Part shown: piece after piece, positions 25,288 through 32,227 of the stretch
Layout of the letters: each line of letters begins with the position of its first letter
Position numbering within the stretch: the stretch's first letter is position 1
Source: Nonomuraea angiospora
GTDB lineage: Bacteria > Actinomycetota > Actinomycetes > Streptosporangiales > Streptosporangiaceae
Length of the DNA stretch: 64,000 nucleotides
NCBI RefSeq assembly: GCF_014873145.1
Contig: NZ_JADBEK010000001.1
Span: forward strand, 3,472,001-3,536,000
Direction: 5' to 3'
Made by a program: the position numbers and the translations under genes
Notes under the pieces: model-generated
Seen by the model: the letters and a program-made list of their open reading frames with translations, nothing else
The model's database searches: none
Told to the model about the DNA's origin: nothing

Positions 25288-26198
25288 CGATCGTCACCGC
25301 CCCGCCCCCGCCCGTGACGAGCCGCCCGGTACGCGGCTCGTCACGGCGGGGCGCCATGCGCTGGCTCCTGCCCCTGGGGCCCGCCCTGGTCCTGCTCGCG
25401 CTCTTCCTGGCGGGGCCGATCCTGTGGAGCGTCTACATAGCCTTCACCAACGAGACGTTGACGGGCTCGGCCTCGGTTCACTCGCGGTTCGTCGGCGTGG
25501 CCAATTTCGTCAAGCTCTTCGGCGACCCCAACTTCCTGAACTCGTTCCTCCTGACGTTCGTCTTCGTCATCGGCTCGGCGGTCATCGGCCAGAACACCCT
25601 CGGCCTGATCATCGCCCTCCTCCAGCGCGGCCGCGGCCGGGTGACCCGCAGCGTCGTCAACGGCGTGGTGATCGCCGCCTGGGTGGTGCCGGAGGTCGTG
25701 GCGGCGGCCTGCTGGTTCTCGTTCCTGGCCGAGGAGGGCACGCTCAACAGGGTGCTGGGGGTCTCCCAGGAGTGGCTCTACACGGCGCCCATGCTGGCGG
25801 TGATCCTCGCGAACATCTGGCGCGGCACGGCCTTCTCCATGCTCGTCTACTCGGCCGCGCTCTCGGAGGTGCCCGCCGACCTGGTGGAGGCCGCCGCCGT
25901 GGACGGCGCGGGCCCCGGCCGCCGGCTCCTGCACATCACGCTGCCGCTGATCCGCCGCTCCATCATGGCCAACCTCATGCTGATCACGCTGCAGACCCTG
26001 GCCAGCTTCGGCCTCATCTACGCCCTGACGGGGGGCGGCCCGGGCACGGCCAGCCAGACGACGCCGCTGTACATGTACGAGCAGGCGTTCCGCTATTTCG
26101 AGATCGGCTACGGCTCGGCGATCGCGCTGGTCATGCTGGTGATCGGCGCGCTGTTCTCGCTGGTCTACCTGCGCCTGATCAAGGTGGAGGACGCATGA
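25284..26198 (+). CDS. Sugar ABC transporter permease (MalF/UgpA type)
   Basis: 304 residues, six predicted helices. N-terminal LLPLGPALVLLALFLAGPILWSVYIAFTNETL is typical for CUT1 permeases; the EAA loop reads EVPADLVEAAAVDGAGPGRRLLHITLPLI, followed by GLIYALTGGGPGTASQTTPLYMYEQAF. It starts in an ATGA overlap with the binding protein and ends in one with the second permease. No ATPase gene is in the operon, so a shared MsiK-type ATPase encoded elsewhere is expected, as is usual in actinomycetes. Confidence 0.94.
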   Translation: MTIVTAPPPPVTSRPVRGSSRRGAMRWLLPLGPALVLLALFLAGPILWSVYIAFTNETLTGSASVHSRFVGVANFVKLFGDPNFLNSFLLTFVFVIGSAVIGQNTLGLIIALLQRGRGRVTRSVVNGVVIAAWVVPEVVAAACWFSFLAEEGTLNRVLGVSQEWLYTAPMLAVILANIWRGTAFSMLVYSAALSEVPADLVEAAAVDGAGPGRRLLHITLPLIRRSIMANLMLITLQTLASFGLIYALTGGGPGTASQTTPLYMYEQAFRYFEIGYGSAIALVMLVIGALFSLVYLRLIKVEDA

Positions 26199-27016
26199 CG
26201 AGGGTCGCCGCCCGCGCCGCCGCCCTGCTCGCCCTGGCGCTGATCACCCTGGCCTTCCTGGGCCCGTTCCTCTGGGTCCTGCTCGCCTCCGTCCAGCCCG
26301 AGGCGAGCCTGGCCGCCAAGCCGACGCTCTCCTTCTCCCTGGACAACTTCAGGGCCGTCCTGACCTGGGACACGATCATCCTGCCCCTGATCAACTCGAT
26401 CGTCATCTCGGGCGCCACGGCGGTGCTGACGGTCCTGGTGGCGGGGCTGGCCGCGTACCCGCTGTCGCGCTACCAGCTCCGCTACCGCCGCCACTTCATG
26501 CTGAGCCTCCTGTTCACCACGGGCCTGCCGGTGACGGCGATCCTCGTGCCGGTCTACGCGATGTTCTTCCGCTTCAACCTGTACGGCTCCGTGCCGGCCA
26601 TGGTGCTGTTCCTGACGGCGAGCTCGCTGCCGTTCTCGATCTGGATGATGAAGAACTTCATGGACGGCGTGCCGGTGAACCTGGAGGAGGCCGCCTGGGT
26701 GGACGGGGCCGGCTGGCTGCGCTCGCTGACGGCGGTGGTGGGCCCGCTGATGGCCCCGGGGATAGCCGTGGTGGCCATCTTCGTCTTCGTCGGCCAGTGG
26801 GGGAACTTCTTCGCCCCCTTCGTCCTGCTGGACACGCCCGAGAAGCAGCCGGCGGCGGTCACCGTCTACACGTTCTTCTCCCAGTACGGGCAGGTGGCCT
26901 ACGGCCAGCTGGCCGCCTTCTCGATCCTCTACACGGCGCCGGCGGTGTTTCTCTACGTGGCCGTCAACAAATATCTGGCCAGTTCCTTCAGCTTCGCCGG
27001 CTCGGTGAAGGGTTGA
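26195..27016 (+). CDS. Sugar ABC transporter permease (MalG/UgpE type)
   Basis: 273 residues from the ATG overlapping the previous stop. CUT1 MalG features: ALALITLAFLGPFLWVLLASVQPE, SRYQLRYRRHFMLSLLFTTGLPVTAILVPVYAMFFRFNLYGSVPAMVLF, and the coupling loop VPVNLEEAAWVDGAGWLRSLTAVVGPLMAPGI. Heterodimerises with the upstream permease. Last gene of the operon; an imperfect hairpin (27040-27072) and a second one (27090-27111) follow within 100 bases. Confidence 0.94.
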   Translation: MTRVAARAAALLALALITLAFLGPFLWVLLASVQPEASLAAKPTLSFSLDNFRAVLTWDTIILPLINSIVISGATAVLTVLVAGLAAYPLSRYQLRYRRHFMLSLLFTTGLPVTAILVPVYAMFFRFNLYGSVPAMVLFLTASSLPFSIWMMKNFMDGVPVNLEEAAWVDGAGWLRSLTAVVGPLMAPGIAVVAIFVFVGQWGNFFAPFVLLDTPEKQPAAVTVYTFFSQYGQVAYGQLAAFSILYTAPAVFLYVAVNKYLASSFSFAGSVKG

Positions 27017-27039
27017 GCTTCAGCTTCACCAAGGCATCG

Positions 27040-27072
27040 CGTGGGGAAGGTCGACGCTTGACCCGCCCCACG
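27040..27072 (+). terminator. Possible hairpin downstream of the sugar ABC operon
   Basis: CGTGGGG pairs with CCCCACG across a 19-base loop, 24 bases after the last permease. There is no clear T-run, so as a terminator it is weak. Confidence 0.3.
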
Positions 27073-27089
27073 TTAGCCTTACCTCTGTT

Positions 27090-27111
27090 CGCATGTACTC
27101 CACTACATGCG
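27090..27111. terminator. Hairpin downstream of the 66-residue membrane protein gene
   Basis: CGCATGTA-CTCCAC-TACATGCG, a perfect eight-base stem nine bases beyond the stop of the minus-strand small gene. It could terminate that gene or, from the other side, the ABC operon. Confidence 0.4.
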
Positions 27112-27119
27112 GCGGCCGT

Positions 27120-27320
27120 TTAGTCGATCATGGCTGTGGTAGCGCCGATCGCTATGACAACGGCGGCAAGTATGACGAGAAACCGTACGGTCCGGGGTGT
27201 TGACTTGATCGCATCCCGGACTATGCGTCCGAGCTCTTGCACGATCGTGGTCCCAAAGCCCGATGGATCGCACATCGCACGTTTCACCTCCTCCTCCCAG
27301 ATCGGGCCCCTGACCTGCAC
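27120..27320 (-). CDS. Small C-terminally anchored membrane protein (66 residues)
   Basis: Start chosen at GTG 27320 because AAAGGAGGG stands five bases upstream, a strong ribosome site; a longer frame begins at 27356. The product has an amphipathic soluble part (GPIWEEEVKRAMCDPSGFGTTIVQELGRIVRDAIKSTPRT) and one hydrophobic helix at the C-terminus (VRFLVILAAVVIAIGATTAM). The locus is visibly lower in GC than its neighbours. I recognise no family. It sits alone between the sugar importer and the xylanase gene, facing the importer. Confidence 0.6.
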   Translation of the reverse strand: MQVRGPIWEEEVKRAMCDPSGFGTTIVQELGRIVRDAIKSTPRTVRFLVILAAVVIAIGATTAMID

Positions 27321-27431
27321 CGTCCCTCCTTTCTCAATCTTGGTTCCACGGTGCATGAGGGTCTCCCAATCTGCAAGCAGCCTTCACGTGGTTCTCCAAG
27401 CGTGAAAGTAAATTTCAGTCCACAGGCGCAC

Positions 27432-27465
27432 CACGACCTGCCGGTCAGAAAACCGGCAGGTCGTG
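27432..27465 (-). terminator. Intrinsic terminator of the xylanase gene
   Basis: CACGACCTGCCGGT-CAGAAA-ACCGGCAGGTCGTG, a perfect 14-base stem with a six-base loop, 19 bases beyond the xylanase stop. No U-run, but such stems commonly terminate in actinomycetes. Confidence 0.75.
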
Positions 27466-27484
27466 AAGGCCCGGGAGATCGGGC

Positions 27485-29152
27485 TTATGCGCAGGTGTAG
27501 CCGGAGGGCGTCTGGGTGTTGCCGCTCGGCCGGCTGACCTGGAACCCGAAGGTGGTGCCGGCGTTCGGGGCCAGGTTGCCGTTGTAGGCGAGGTTCTTGG
27601 CGGTGACTGTCTGCCCGCTGACGGTGAGGGTGGCGTTCCACGAGCCGGTCAGCGTGTGCCCGGCGGGCAGGGTGAAGGTGACGGTCCAGCCGGTGATGGC
27701 GGAGGTCCCGGTGTTGGTGACGGTCACGGGCTGGACGACGTACCCGGTGGCCCACTGGGTCTGCACGGTCCCGGCGGCCGTGCAGCCACCGCCGCCGCCC
27801 GGGCCGGCCGTGGTGGTGAAGGTGCCCAGGGCGGAGTTGGCCGAGACGTTCCCCGCTCCGTCACGCGCCCGGACGTACACCTGGTACTGGGTCGAGGGGC
27901 TGAGCCCGGTCAGCGAGATCGAGTTGGTCGTGGACTGGCCGAGGAGCTGGTCGGTCGCGCCCTGCTCGCGGTAGACGTCGTACCCGGCGAGCCCGCTCCC
28001 GCCGCTGTCGGTCGAGGCGGTCCAGGTGAGCGAGGCCGAGTTCGAGGTGACGCTGCCCGCCGAGGGGATGCCGGGGGTGGTCGGCGGGGTGGGGTCGGTG
28101 GTCGTGCCGCCGGCCAGCGCGTCGTGCACGGCGGTGTACGACGGCTTCTGCTGGTAGCTCTCGTCGTAGATCAGGGCCGCGCCCTGGCCGGAGAACGTGT
28201 CGGGCACCCAGGAGTACTTGTCGGTGAAGCCCCAGATCGTCACGCCGGCGCAGGCGGTCACGGCCAGGCAGGCGTTGACGACGTTGCGGTAGTAGGTGGC
28301 CTGCGTGGCGTCCTTGGTGGCGTCCCTGGGCATCACCATGCGCACGTCCAGCTCGGTGATGCGGACCTGGACGCCGAGGGCGGCGAAGCGCTGGAGGTTC
28401 TGCTGGAAGTCGTTCGGGAAGCCGTACTGGATCGCGAGGTGCGTCTGGAAGCCGACGCAGTCGACGGGCACGCCCTGCTGGCGCAGCGACGAGACCAGGT
28501 TGTAGATCGCCGTGCTCTTGGCGTTGATCCCCTCGGTGTTGTAGTCGTTGATGCACAGCCGGGCGTCGGGGTCGGCGGCGCGGGCGGCCCGGAAGGCGTC
28601 GGCGATGTAGCTCTGGCCCAGCGTGTTGTACCAGAACGACGTGCGCAGGTTGCCGCTGTCGTCGAAGACCTCGTTGACCACGTCCCAGGAGACCACGGCC
28701 GGGTTGTCGGCGTAGTGGCCGACGACCTGGCTGATGTGGTTCTGCATGGCGCTGCGCATGGCGGTGGCGCTCAGGCCCTGCACCCAGCCCGGGGTCTGCT
28801 GGTGCCAGACGAGCGTGTGGCCGTGGACCTGCTGGTTGTTCTGGGTGGCGAAGTTGACGATGGCGTCGGCGCCGGAGAAGTTGAACTGGCCCTGGCTGGG
28901 CTCGGTCGAGTCCCACTTCATCGCGTTCTCGGCGGTGACCTGGCTGAACTCGGTGGCGGCGAGGTTGCGGTAGGCGCTCTCGCCGGCGAGCTGGCCGGTG
29001 GCCAGCGCCGCCCCGATGAACTTGCCCTTGGCCGCCGCGTGGGTGCGCAGGGGCGCGGAGGCGTGGGCCGGGCCGGCCGGCAGGAGGAAGGTTGCGAGCA
29101 TCCCCACGAGGACGAGGAGGGCTCTGACGGGCGAGGACGAATGCACGGACAT
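27485..29152 (-). CDS. Secreted endo-1,4-beta-xylanase: GH10 + FnIII + CBM2
   Basis: 555 residues. Sec signal peptide (ALLVLVGMLATFLLPAGPAHA, cleavage about residue 31). GH10 catalytic domain about 38-346: acid/base Glu161 in WDVVNEVFDD and nucleophile Glu267 in ITELDVR, with WHQQTPGW and IWGFTDKYSW lining the subsites. A Pro/Thr linker leads to a fibronectin III domain (about 360-448), then a glycine linker and a family 2 carbohydrate-binding module (457-555) flanked by two cysteines and carrying the aromatic residues W467, GW and GSW expected for cellulose binding. It hydrolyses xylan outside the cell. GGAGG lies three bases before the ATG; a GTG two codons in has better spacing. Upstream DNA holds a promoter and three GAAA-TTTC boxes. 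Confidence 0.96.
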   Translation of the reverse strand: MSVHSSSPVRALLVLVGMLATFLLPAGPAHASAPLRTHAAAKGKFIGAALATGQLAGESAYRNLAATEFSQVTAENAMKWDSTEPSQGQFNFSGADAIVNFATQNNQQVHGHTLVWHQQTPGWVQGLSATAMRSAMQNHISQVVGHYADNPAVVSWDVVNEVFDDSGNLRTSFWYNTLGQSYIADAFRAARAADPDARLCINDYNTEGINAKSTAIYNLVSSLRQQGVPVDCVGFQTHLAIQYGFPNDFQQNLQRFAALGVQVRITELDVRMVMPRDATKDATQATYYRNVVNACLAVTACAGVTIWGFTDKYSWVPDTFSGQGAALIYDESYQQKPSYTAVHDALAGGTTTDPTPPTTPGIPSAGSVTSNSASLTWTASTDSGGSGLAGYDVYREQGATDQLLGQSTTNSISLTGLSPSTQYQVYVRARDGAGNVSANSALGTFTTTAGPGGGGGCTAAGTVQTQWATGYVVQPVTVTNTGTSAITGWTVTFTLPAGHTLTGSWNATLTVSGQTVTAKNLAYNGNLAPNAGTTFGFQVSRPSGNTQTPSGYTCA

Positions 29153-29159
29153 CTACCTC

Positions 29160-29171
29160 CGAAAGCTTTCG
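29160..29171. promoter_or_regulatory. Xylanase box 1: CGAAAGCTTTCG palindrome
   Basis: Perfect 12-base palindrome only eight bases before the xylanase ATG, overlapping its GGAGG ribosome site. Streptomyces xylanase genes are known to carry related CGAAA-TTTCG palindromes as repressor sites; a role here is inferred from that resemblance and from two further copies upstream. Confidence 0.6.
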
Positions 29172-29193
29172 ATCCTGATGGATCGCACCGGAG

Positions 29194-29222
29194 ACGGTAT
29201 TGACATGGGAGATCAGGGTCAA
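29194..29222 (-). promoter_or_regulatory. Candidate xylanase promoter
   Basis: Reading the minus strand, TTGACC (29222-29217), a 17-base spacer and TACCGT (29199-29194) fit a sigma70-type promoter. The start point would be near 29187, giving a leader of about 35 bases that contains box 1 and the ribosome site. Confidence 0.55.
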
Positions 29223-29262
29223 TGCCGGCCCCGTGCGGCTACTAAACCAGCAGCTGAACACC

Positions 29263-29293
29263 AGAAACTATCGGAAAATAAATGAAACTTTCA
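29263..29293. promoter_or_regulatory. Xylanase boxes 2 and 3 upstream of the promoter
   Basis: AGAAACTATCG at 29263-29273 and TGAAACTTTCA at 29283-29293 each match the pattern CGAAACTTTCG at 9 of 11 positions; the inner GAAACTTTC of box 3 is exact. They are spaced 20 bases centre to centre (two helical turns) and lie 60-80 bases upstream of the predicted start point, in AT-rich DNA. Confidence 0.5.
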
Positions 29294-29329
29294 TGAGCTT
29301 TGGCCCGCTCCCGGCGAGCTAGCGCAACG

Positions 29330-29345
29330 TACCTACCGGTCGGTA
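29330..29345. promoter_or_regulatory. TetR-type operator candidate before the acyl-CoA ligase gene
   Basis: TACCTACCGGTCGGTA is a near-perfect palindrome (one T/G mismatch per arm) around ACCGGT, 46 bases before the ligase start. ACCGACCGGTCGGT-like sites are typical of TetR-family regulators of fatty-acid genes in actinomycetes. No TetR gene is adjacent, so the regulator would act in trans. Confidence 0.55.
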
Positions 29346-29391
29346 CTGTGATTTATCCAGAATAATCGTCCACCAGCCGGGAGTTCTGCGT

Positions 29392-31053
29392 ATGTCCCTT
29401 TCGCATGCCCAGGTCGTGGCCCAGCTCACCGGACCCGGCCAGCTGTTCGAGATCGAGGAGATCGGCGACACCGGGATACGCACCTGGAAGCACGCGCCCA
29501 CCCACTTCCGCGCACTGCTGGAGATGAGCCGCTTCCACGGCGAGAAGGTCTTCCTCGTGTACGAGGACGAGCACATCACGTTCGAGGACCATTTCCGCCG
29601 CGCCGCCACCCTCGCCAACCGCCTGGTCGAGGAGTACGGGGTGCGCAAGGGCGACCGGGTGGGCGTGGCCATGCGCAACTACCCCGAATGGGTCGTCTCG
29701 TTCTCGGCCGCGCTGGCGACGGGGGCCGTCGCCGTACCGCTCAATGCCTGGTGGACGGAGGCCGAGCTGGCCTACGGCGTGCGGGACTCCGGCGCCAAGG
29801 TGCTGATCGCGGACGGCGAGCGCGCCGCCCGCCTCGCCTCGACGGGCGTCCCCCTGATCGTCGCCCGGGGCGAGGTCCCGCAGGGCGCGCGCGGCTTCGA
29901 CGACGTGCTGGGCGAGGTCGCCGCCGACGTCACGCTCCCCGCCGTCGAGCTGGCCCCCGAGGACCCCGCCACGATCTTCTACACCTCCGGCACGACCGGC
30001 AGCCCCAAGGGAGCCCTGGGCAGCCACCGCAACCTGGGCCAGTCCCCCATGACCGTCGCCTTCGGCCTCATGCGGGCGGTGGCCATGGCGGGCAAGGACG
30101 TCGCGGCCGCGGCGGGCACCCGCCGGGTCACGCTGCTGACCGTCCCCCTGTTCCACGTCACGGGCTGCTTCTCCGCCCTGACCACGACGATGTTCGCCGG
30201 CGGAGGCCTCGTGCTCATGTACAAGTGGGACCCCGAGCAGGCATTGCGGCTGATCGAGCGGGAGCGCGTGACGGCCATGATCGGCGTGCCCACGAACGCC
30301 TGGCAGCTCATGTCCCACCCCGACTTCGGCAAGTACGACCTGTCGTCCCTCGCCACCCTCGGGTACGGCGGCGCCCCCGCCCCGCCCAAGCTGCTGGAGC
30401 GCATCACCCGCAACCTCCCCGACCGCGCCCCCTCCAACGGCTATGGCATGACCGAGACGACCGCCCTGGCCATCGGCAACGGCGGCGCCGACTACCGGGC
30501 CAAGCCCGACAGCATCGGCCTGCCCTCACCCGTCGTGGACGTGCGCGTGGTCGACCCCATGGGCGCCGAACTGCCGCCCGGCGAGGTGGGCGAGCTGTGC
30601 GTACGCGGCCCGAACGTCATCCTGGGCTACTGGAACAAGCCGGAGGCGACGGCGGAGACGTTCGTGCACGGCTGGCTGCACACCGGTGACCTGGCCAAGA
30701 TCGACGAAGAGGGCTTCGTCTACATCGTGGACCGGGCCAAGGACATGGTGATCAGGGGCGGCGAGAACGTCTACTGCGCCGAGGTGGAGGCGGCCCTGTT
30801 CGAGCACCCGGCGGTCGACGACGCGGCGGTGATCGGGGTGCCGCACGACGAGCTCGGGGAGGAGGTCGGCGCGGTCATCCGCCTGGCGCCCGGCACCTCG
30901 GTCGCCACGGAGGACCTCCAGTCGTTCCTCAAGGACCGGATCGCCAAGTTCAAGATCCCGGCGCACGTCTGGTTCCGGGAGGGCGAGCTGCCCCGCAACC
31001 CCGGCGGCAAGATCCTCAAGACCCACCTGCGCAGGGAGATCCTGGGCGCCTGA
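29392..31053 (+). CDS. Acyl-CoA synthetase (class I adenylate-forming enzyme)
   Basis: 553 residues. Forms an acyl-adenylate from a carboxylic acid and ATP and transfers it to CoA. Core motifs: A3 P-loop FYTSGTTGSPKGALGSH (about 196-212), A5 NGYGMTETT, A7 LHTGDLAKIDEEGFVYIVDRAKDMVIRGGENVY, and A10 PRNPGGKILK with the catalytic Lys. Domain order is the usual large N-terminal and small C-terminal lobe, without signal peptide. The sequence type is FadD-like with medium- to long-chain relatives, but the acid is not determined. Monocistronic: a TetR-like palindrome stands upstream, a strong hairpin downstream. No Shine-Dalgarno is convincing. Confidence 0.92.
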   Translation: MSLSHAQVVAQLTGPGQLFEIEEIGDTGIRTWKHAPTHFRALLEMSRFHGEKVFLVYEDEHITFEDHFRRAATLANRLVEEYGVRKGDRVGVAMRNYPEWVVSFSAALATGAVAVPLNAWWTEAELAYGVRDSGAKVLIADGERAARLASTGVPLIVARGEVPQGARGFDDVLGEVAADVTLPAVELAPEDPATIFYTSGTTGSPKGALGSHRNLGQSPMTVAFGLMRAVAMAGKDVAAAAGTRRVTLLTVPLFHVTGCFSALTTTMFAGGGLVLMYKWDPEQALRLIERERVTAMIGVPTNAWQLMSHPDFGKYDLSSLATLGYGGAPAPPKLLERITRNLPDRAPSNGYGMTETTALAIGNGGADYRAKPDSIGLPSPVVDVRVVDPMGAELPPGEVGELCVRGPNVILGYWNKPEATAETFVHGWLHTGDLAKIDEEGFVYIVDRAKDMVIRGGENVYCAEVEAALFEHPAVDDAAVIGVPHDELGEEVGAVIRLAPGTSVATEDLQSFLKDRIAKFKIPAHVWFREGELPRNPGGKILKTHLRREILGA

Positions 31054-31062
31054 GCCCTCCCC

Positions 31063-31092
31063 GGCCTCCCGGTGCCGCACGCCCGGGAGGCC
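31063..31092 (+). terminator. Terminator hairpin of the acyl-CoA synthetase gene
   Basis: GGCCTCCCGG pairs perfectly with CCGGGAGGCC across a ten-base loop, ten bases after the stop. The downstream arm is part of the tandem repeat that follows. Confidence 0.6.
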
Positions 31093-31160
31093 GTCGCATG
31101 CCGGTGCCGCACGCCGGGGAGTCGCATGCCGGTGCCGCGCGCCCGGGAGGCCGTCGCATG
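31069..31160. repeat. Three tandem 28-32-base repeats
   Basis: Units start CCGGTGCCGC and end GTCGCATG: copy 1 at 31069-31100 (32 bases), copy 2 at 31101-31128 (28, lacking four bases), copy 3 at 31129-31160 (32, one substitution noticed). Each carries the right arm of the terminator stem (complete in copies 1 and 3). No ORF convincingly uses them. The remainder up to 31328 holds the promoter of the next operon and a 10-base repeat. Confidence 0.8.
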
Positions 31161-31283
31161 CCGGGTGACCACCGTCACATTAGGCCCGTCACCGCAGGTG
31201 GAACGGGCTATCGGCTGATCCCTTTACGTGGCGGGTAATCGCGCCCCCTACGTGGTGGCTGACATCTTTCAGGTGTCGCGAAA

Positions 31284-31313
31284 AACCGCCACGAACCGCC
31301 ACGAACTGCCACC
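31284..31313. repeat. Three 10-base repeats (AACCGCCACG type) before the membrane protein gene
   Basis: AACCGCCACG, AACCGCCACG, AACTGCCACC follow each other directly, ending 15 bases before the ATG of the four-helix membrane protein. AAGGGAG after them is the ribosome site. Iterated binding sites or slippage could explain them. Confidence 0.55.
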
Positions 31314-31328
31314 AAGGGAGCCCGAGAC

Positions 31329-31739
31329 ATGAGCACCGCCCTGACCGTCACCGCCGACCGGATGAAGTTCCTGCGCCTGGCGCTGGCCGCCGACGCCGTC
31401 GTCACCGGCGGCAACGGGCTGGTCTACCTCGCCTTCGCCGGCCCCGTGAGCGACCTGCTCGGCCCCGGCGCGGGCCTGCTGCGCGGCATCGGCGCCTTCC
31501 TGCTGGTGTACGGCGCCGCCGTCGGCCTCCTGGCCACCCGCCGCGCCATCAGCCCCGCCGCCACCAGGGCCGTGATCGCCCTGAACATCGTCTGGACCCT
31601 CGGCAGCGTCGCCGCCGTCGTCACCGGCGCCGCCGATCTCACCACGATCGGCGCCATCTGGACCATCGCCCAGGCCCTGGTGGTCGGCGCGTTCGCCGAA
31701 CTCCAGATCGTCGGCCTCCGCAAGACCCGCAACAACTGA
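31329..31739 (+). CDS. Small four-helix integral membrane protein
   Basis: 136 residues with four hydrophobic segments (about 17-40, 47-68, 78-100, 103-125) and short loops; no catalytic motif visible. AAGGGAGCCCGAGAC precedes the ATG. It is followed after 19 bases by a SnoaL-like gene, and a strong terminator ends the pair, so the two form an operon. Function unknown; uncharacterised actinobacterial membrane proteins of this size are common next to SnoaL-like genes. Confidence 0.75.
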   Translation: MSTALTVTADRMKFLRLALAADAVVTGGNGLVYLAFAGPVSDLLGPGAGLLRGIGAFLLVYGAAVGLLATRRAISPAATRAVIALNIVWTLGSVAAVVTGAADLTTIGAIWTIAQALVVGAFAELQIVGLRKTRNN

Positions 31740-31758
31740 CCAACAGCGAACAGAAGGA

Positions 31759-32121
31759 ATGACCACCATGAACCTCATCGAGCGCTACGTCGCCGCCTGG
31801 AACGAGACCGACGCCGACGCCCGCGCCAAGGCCGTGGCCGAGCTGTGGACCGAGGACGGCACCTACACCGACCCCCTGGCCGACGTGAAGGGCCACGACG
31901 CGATCGCCGCGGTGATCGCAGGAGCCCAGGGCATGTTCCCCGGCCTGGTGTTCACCCCGGGCGAGGTGTACGACGCCCACCACCACATCGCCCGCTTCAC
32001 CTGGCACCTCGGCCCGGAGGGCGGGGAGGCGGTCGCGGTCGGGTTCGACGTGGTGGAGCTGGCCGAAGACGGGCGGATCCGCACGGTCCTCGGCTTCCTC
32101 GACAAGGTCCCCGCCGCCTGA
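31759..32121 (+). CDS. SnoaL/NTF2-like fold protein
   Basis: 120 residues with the NTF2-like cone pattern: LIERYVAAWNETDADARAKAVAELWTEDGTYTDPLADVKGHDAIAAVIAGAQGMFPG, then strands ending VVELAEDGRIRTVLGFLDK. The family includes polyketide cyclases, limonene-epoxide hydrolase-like and steroid isomerase-like enzymes as well as non-catalytic binders; nothing here fixes the ligand. AGAAGGA is upstream. A second ATG three codons in is possible. Second gene of a two-gene operon closed by a 13-base-stem terminator. Confidence 0.82.
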   Translation: MTTMNLIERYVAAWNETDADARAKAVAELWTEDGTYTDPLADVKGHDAIAAVIAGAQGMFPGLVFTPGEVYDAHHHIARFTWHLGPEGGEAVAVGFDVVELAEDGRIRTVLGFLDKVPAA

Positions 32122-32138
32122 CCCGCCGCCCCCTGGCC

Positions 32139-32172
32139 AAGGCCCCCGCTGCTCCCTCCCAGCGGGGGCCTT
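32139..32172 (+). terminator. Intrinsic terminator after the SnoaL-like gene
   Basis: AAGGCCCCCGCTG-CTCCCTCC-CAGCGGGGGCCTT, a perfect 13-base stem with an eight-base loop, 17 bases beyond the stop. Confidence 0.88.
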
Positions 32173-32227
32173 CCGCATGCCCCTGTCTGAAAAACGATTT
32201 GCCGCGATCCTCACCCGAGACCGAAAA

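Noticed and set aside
31069..31160. Possible CRISPR-like array
   Set aside because: Repeats abut without spacers, only three copies, no cas genes nearby.
30771..31178. 135-codon minus-strand ORF with HATASRA repeats
   Set aside because: Reads through the tandem repeat and antisense to the acyl-CoA synthetase; periodicity comes from the repeat.
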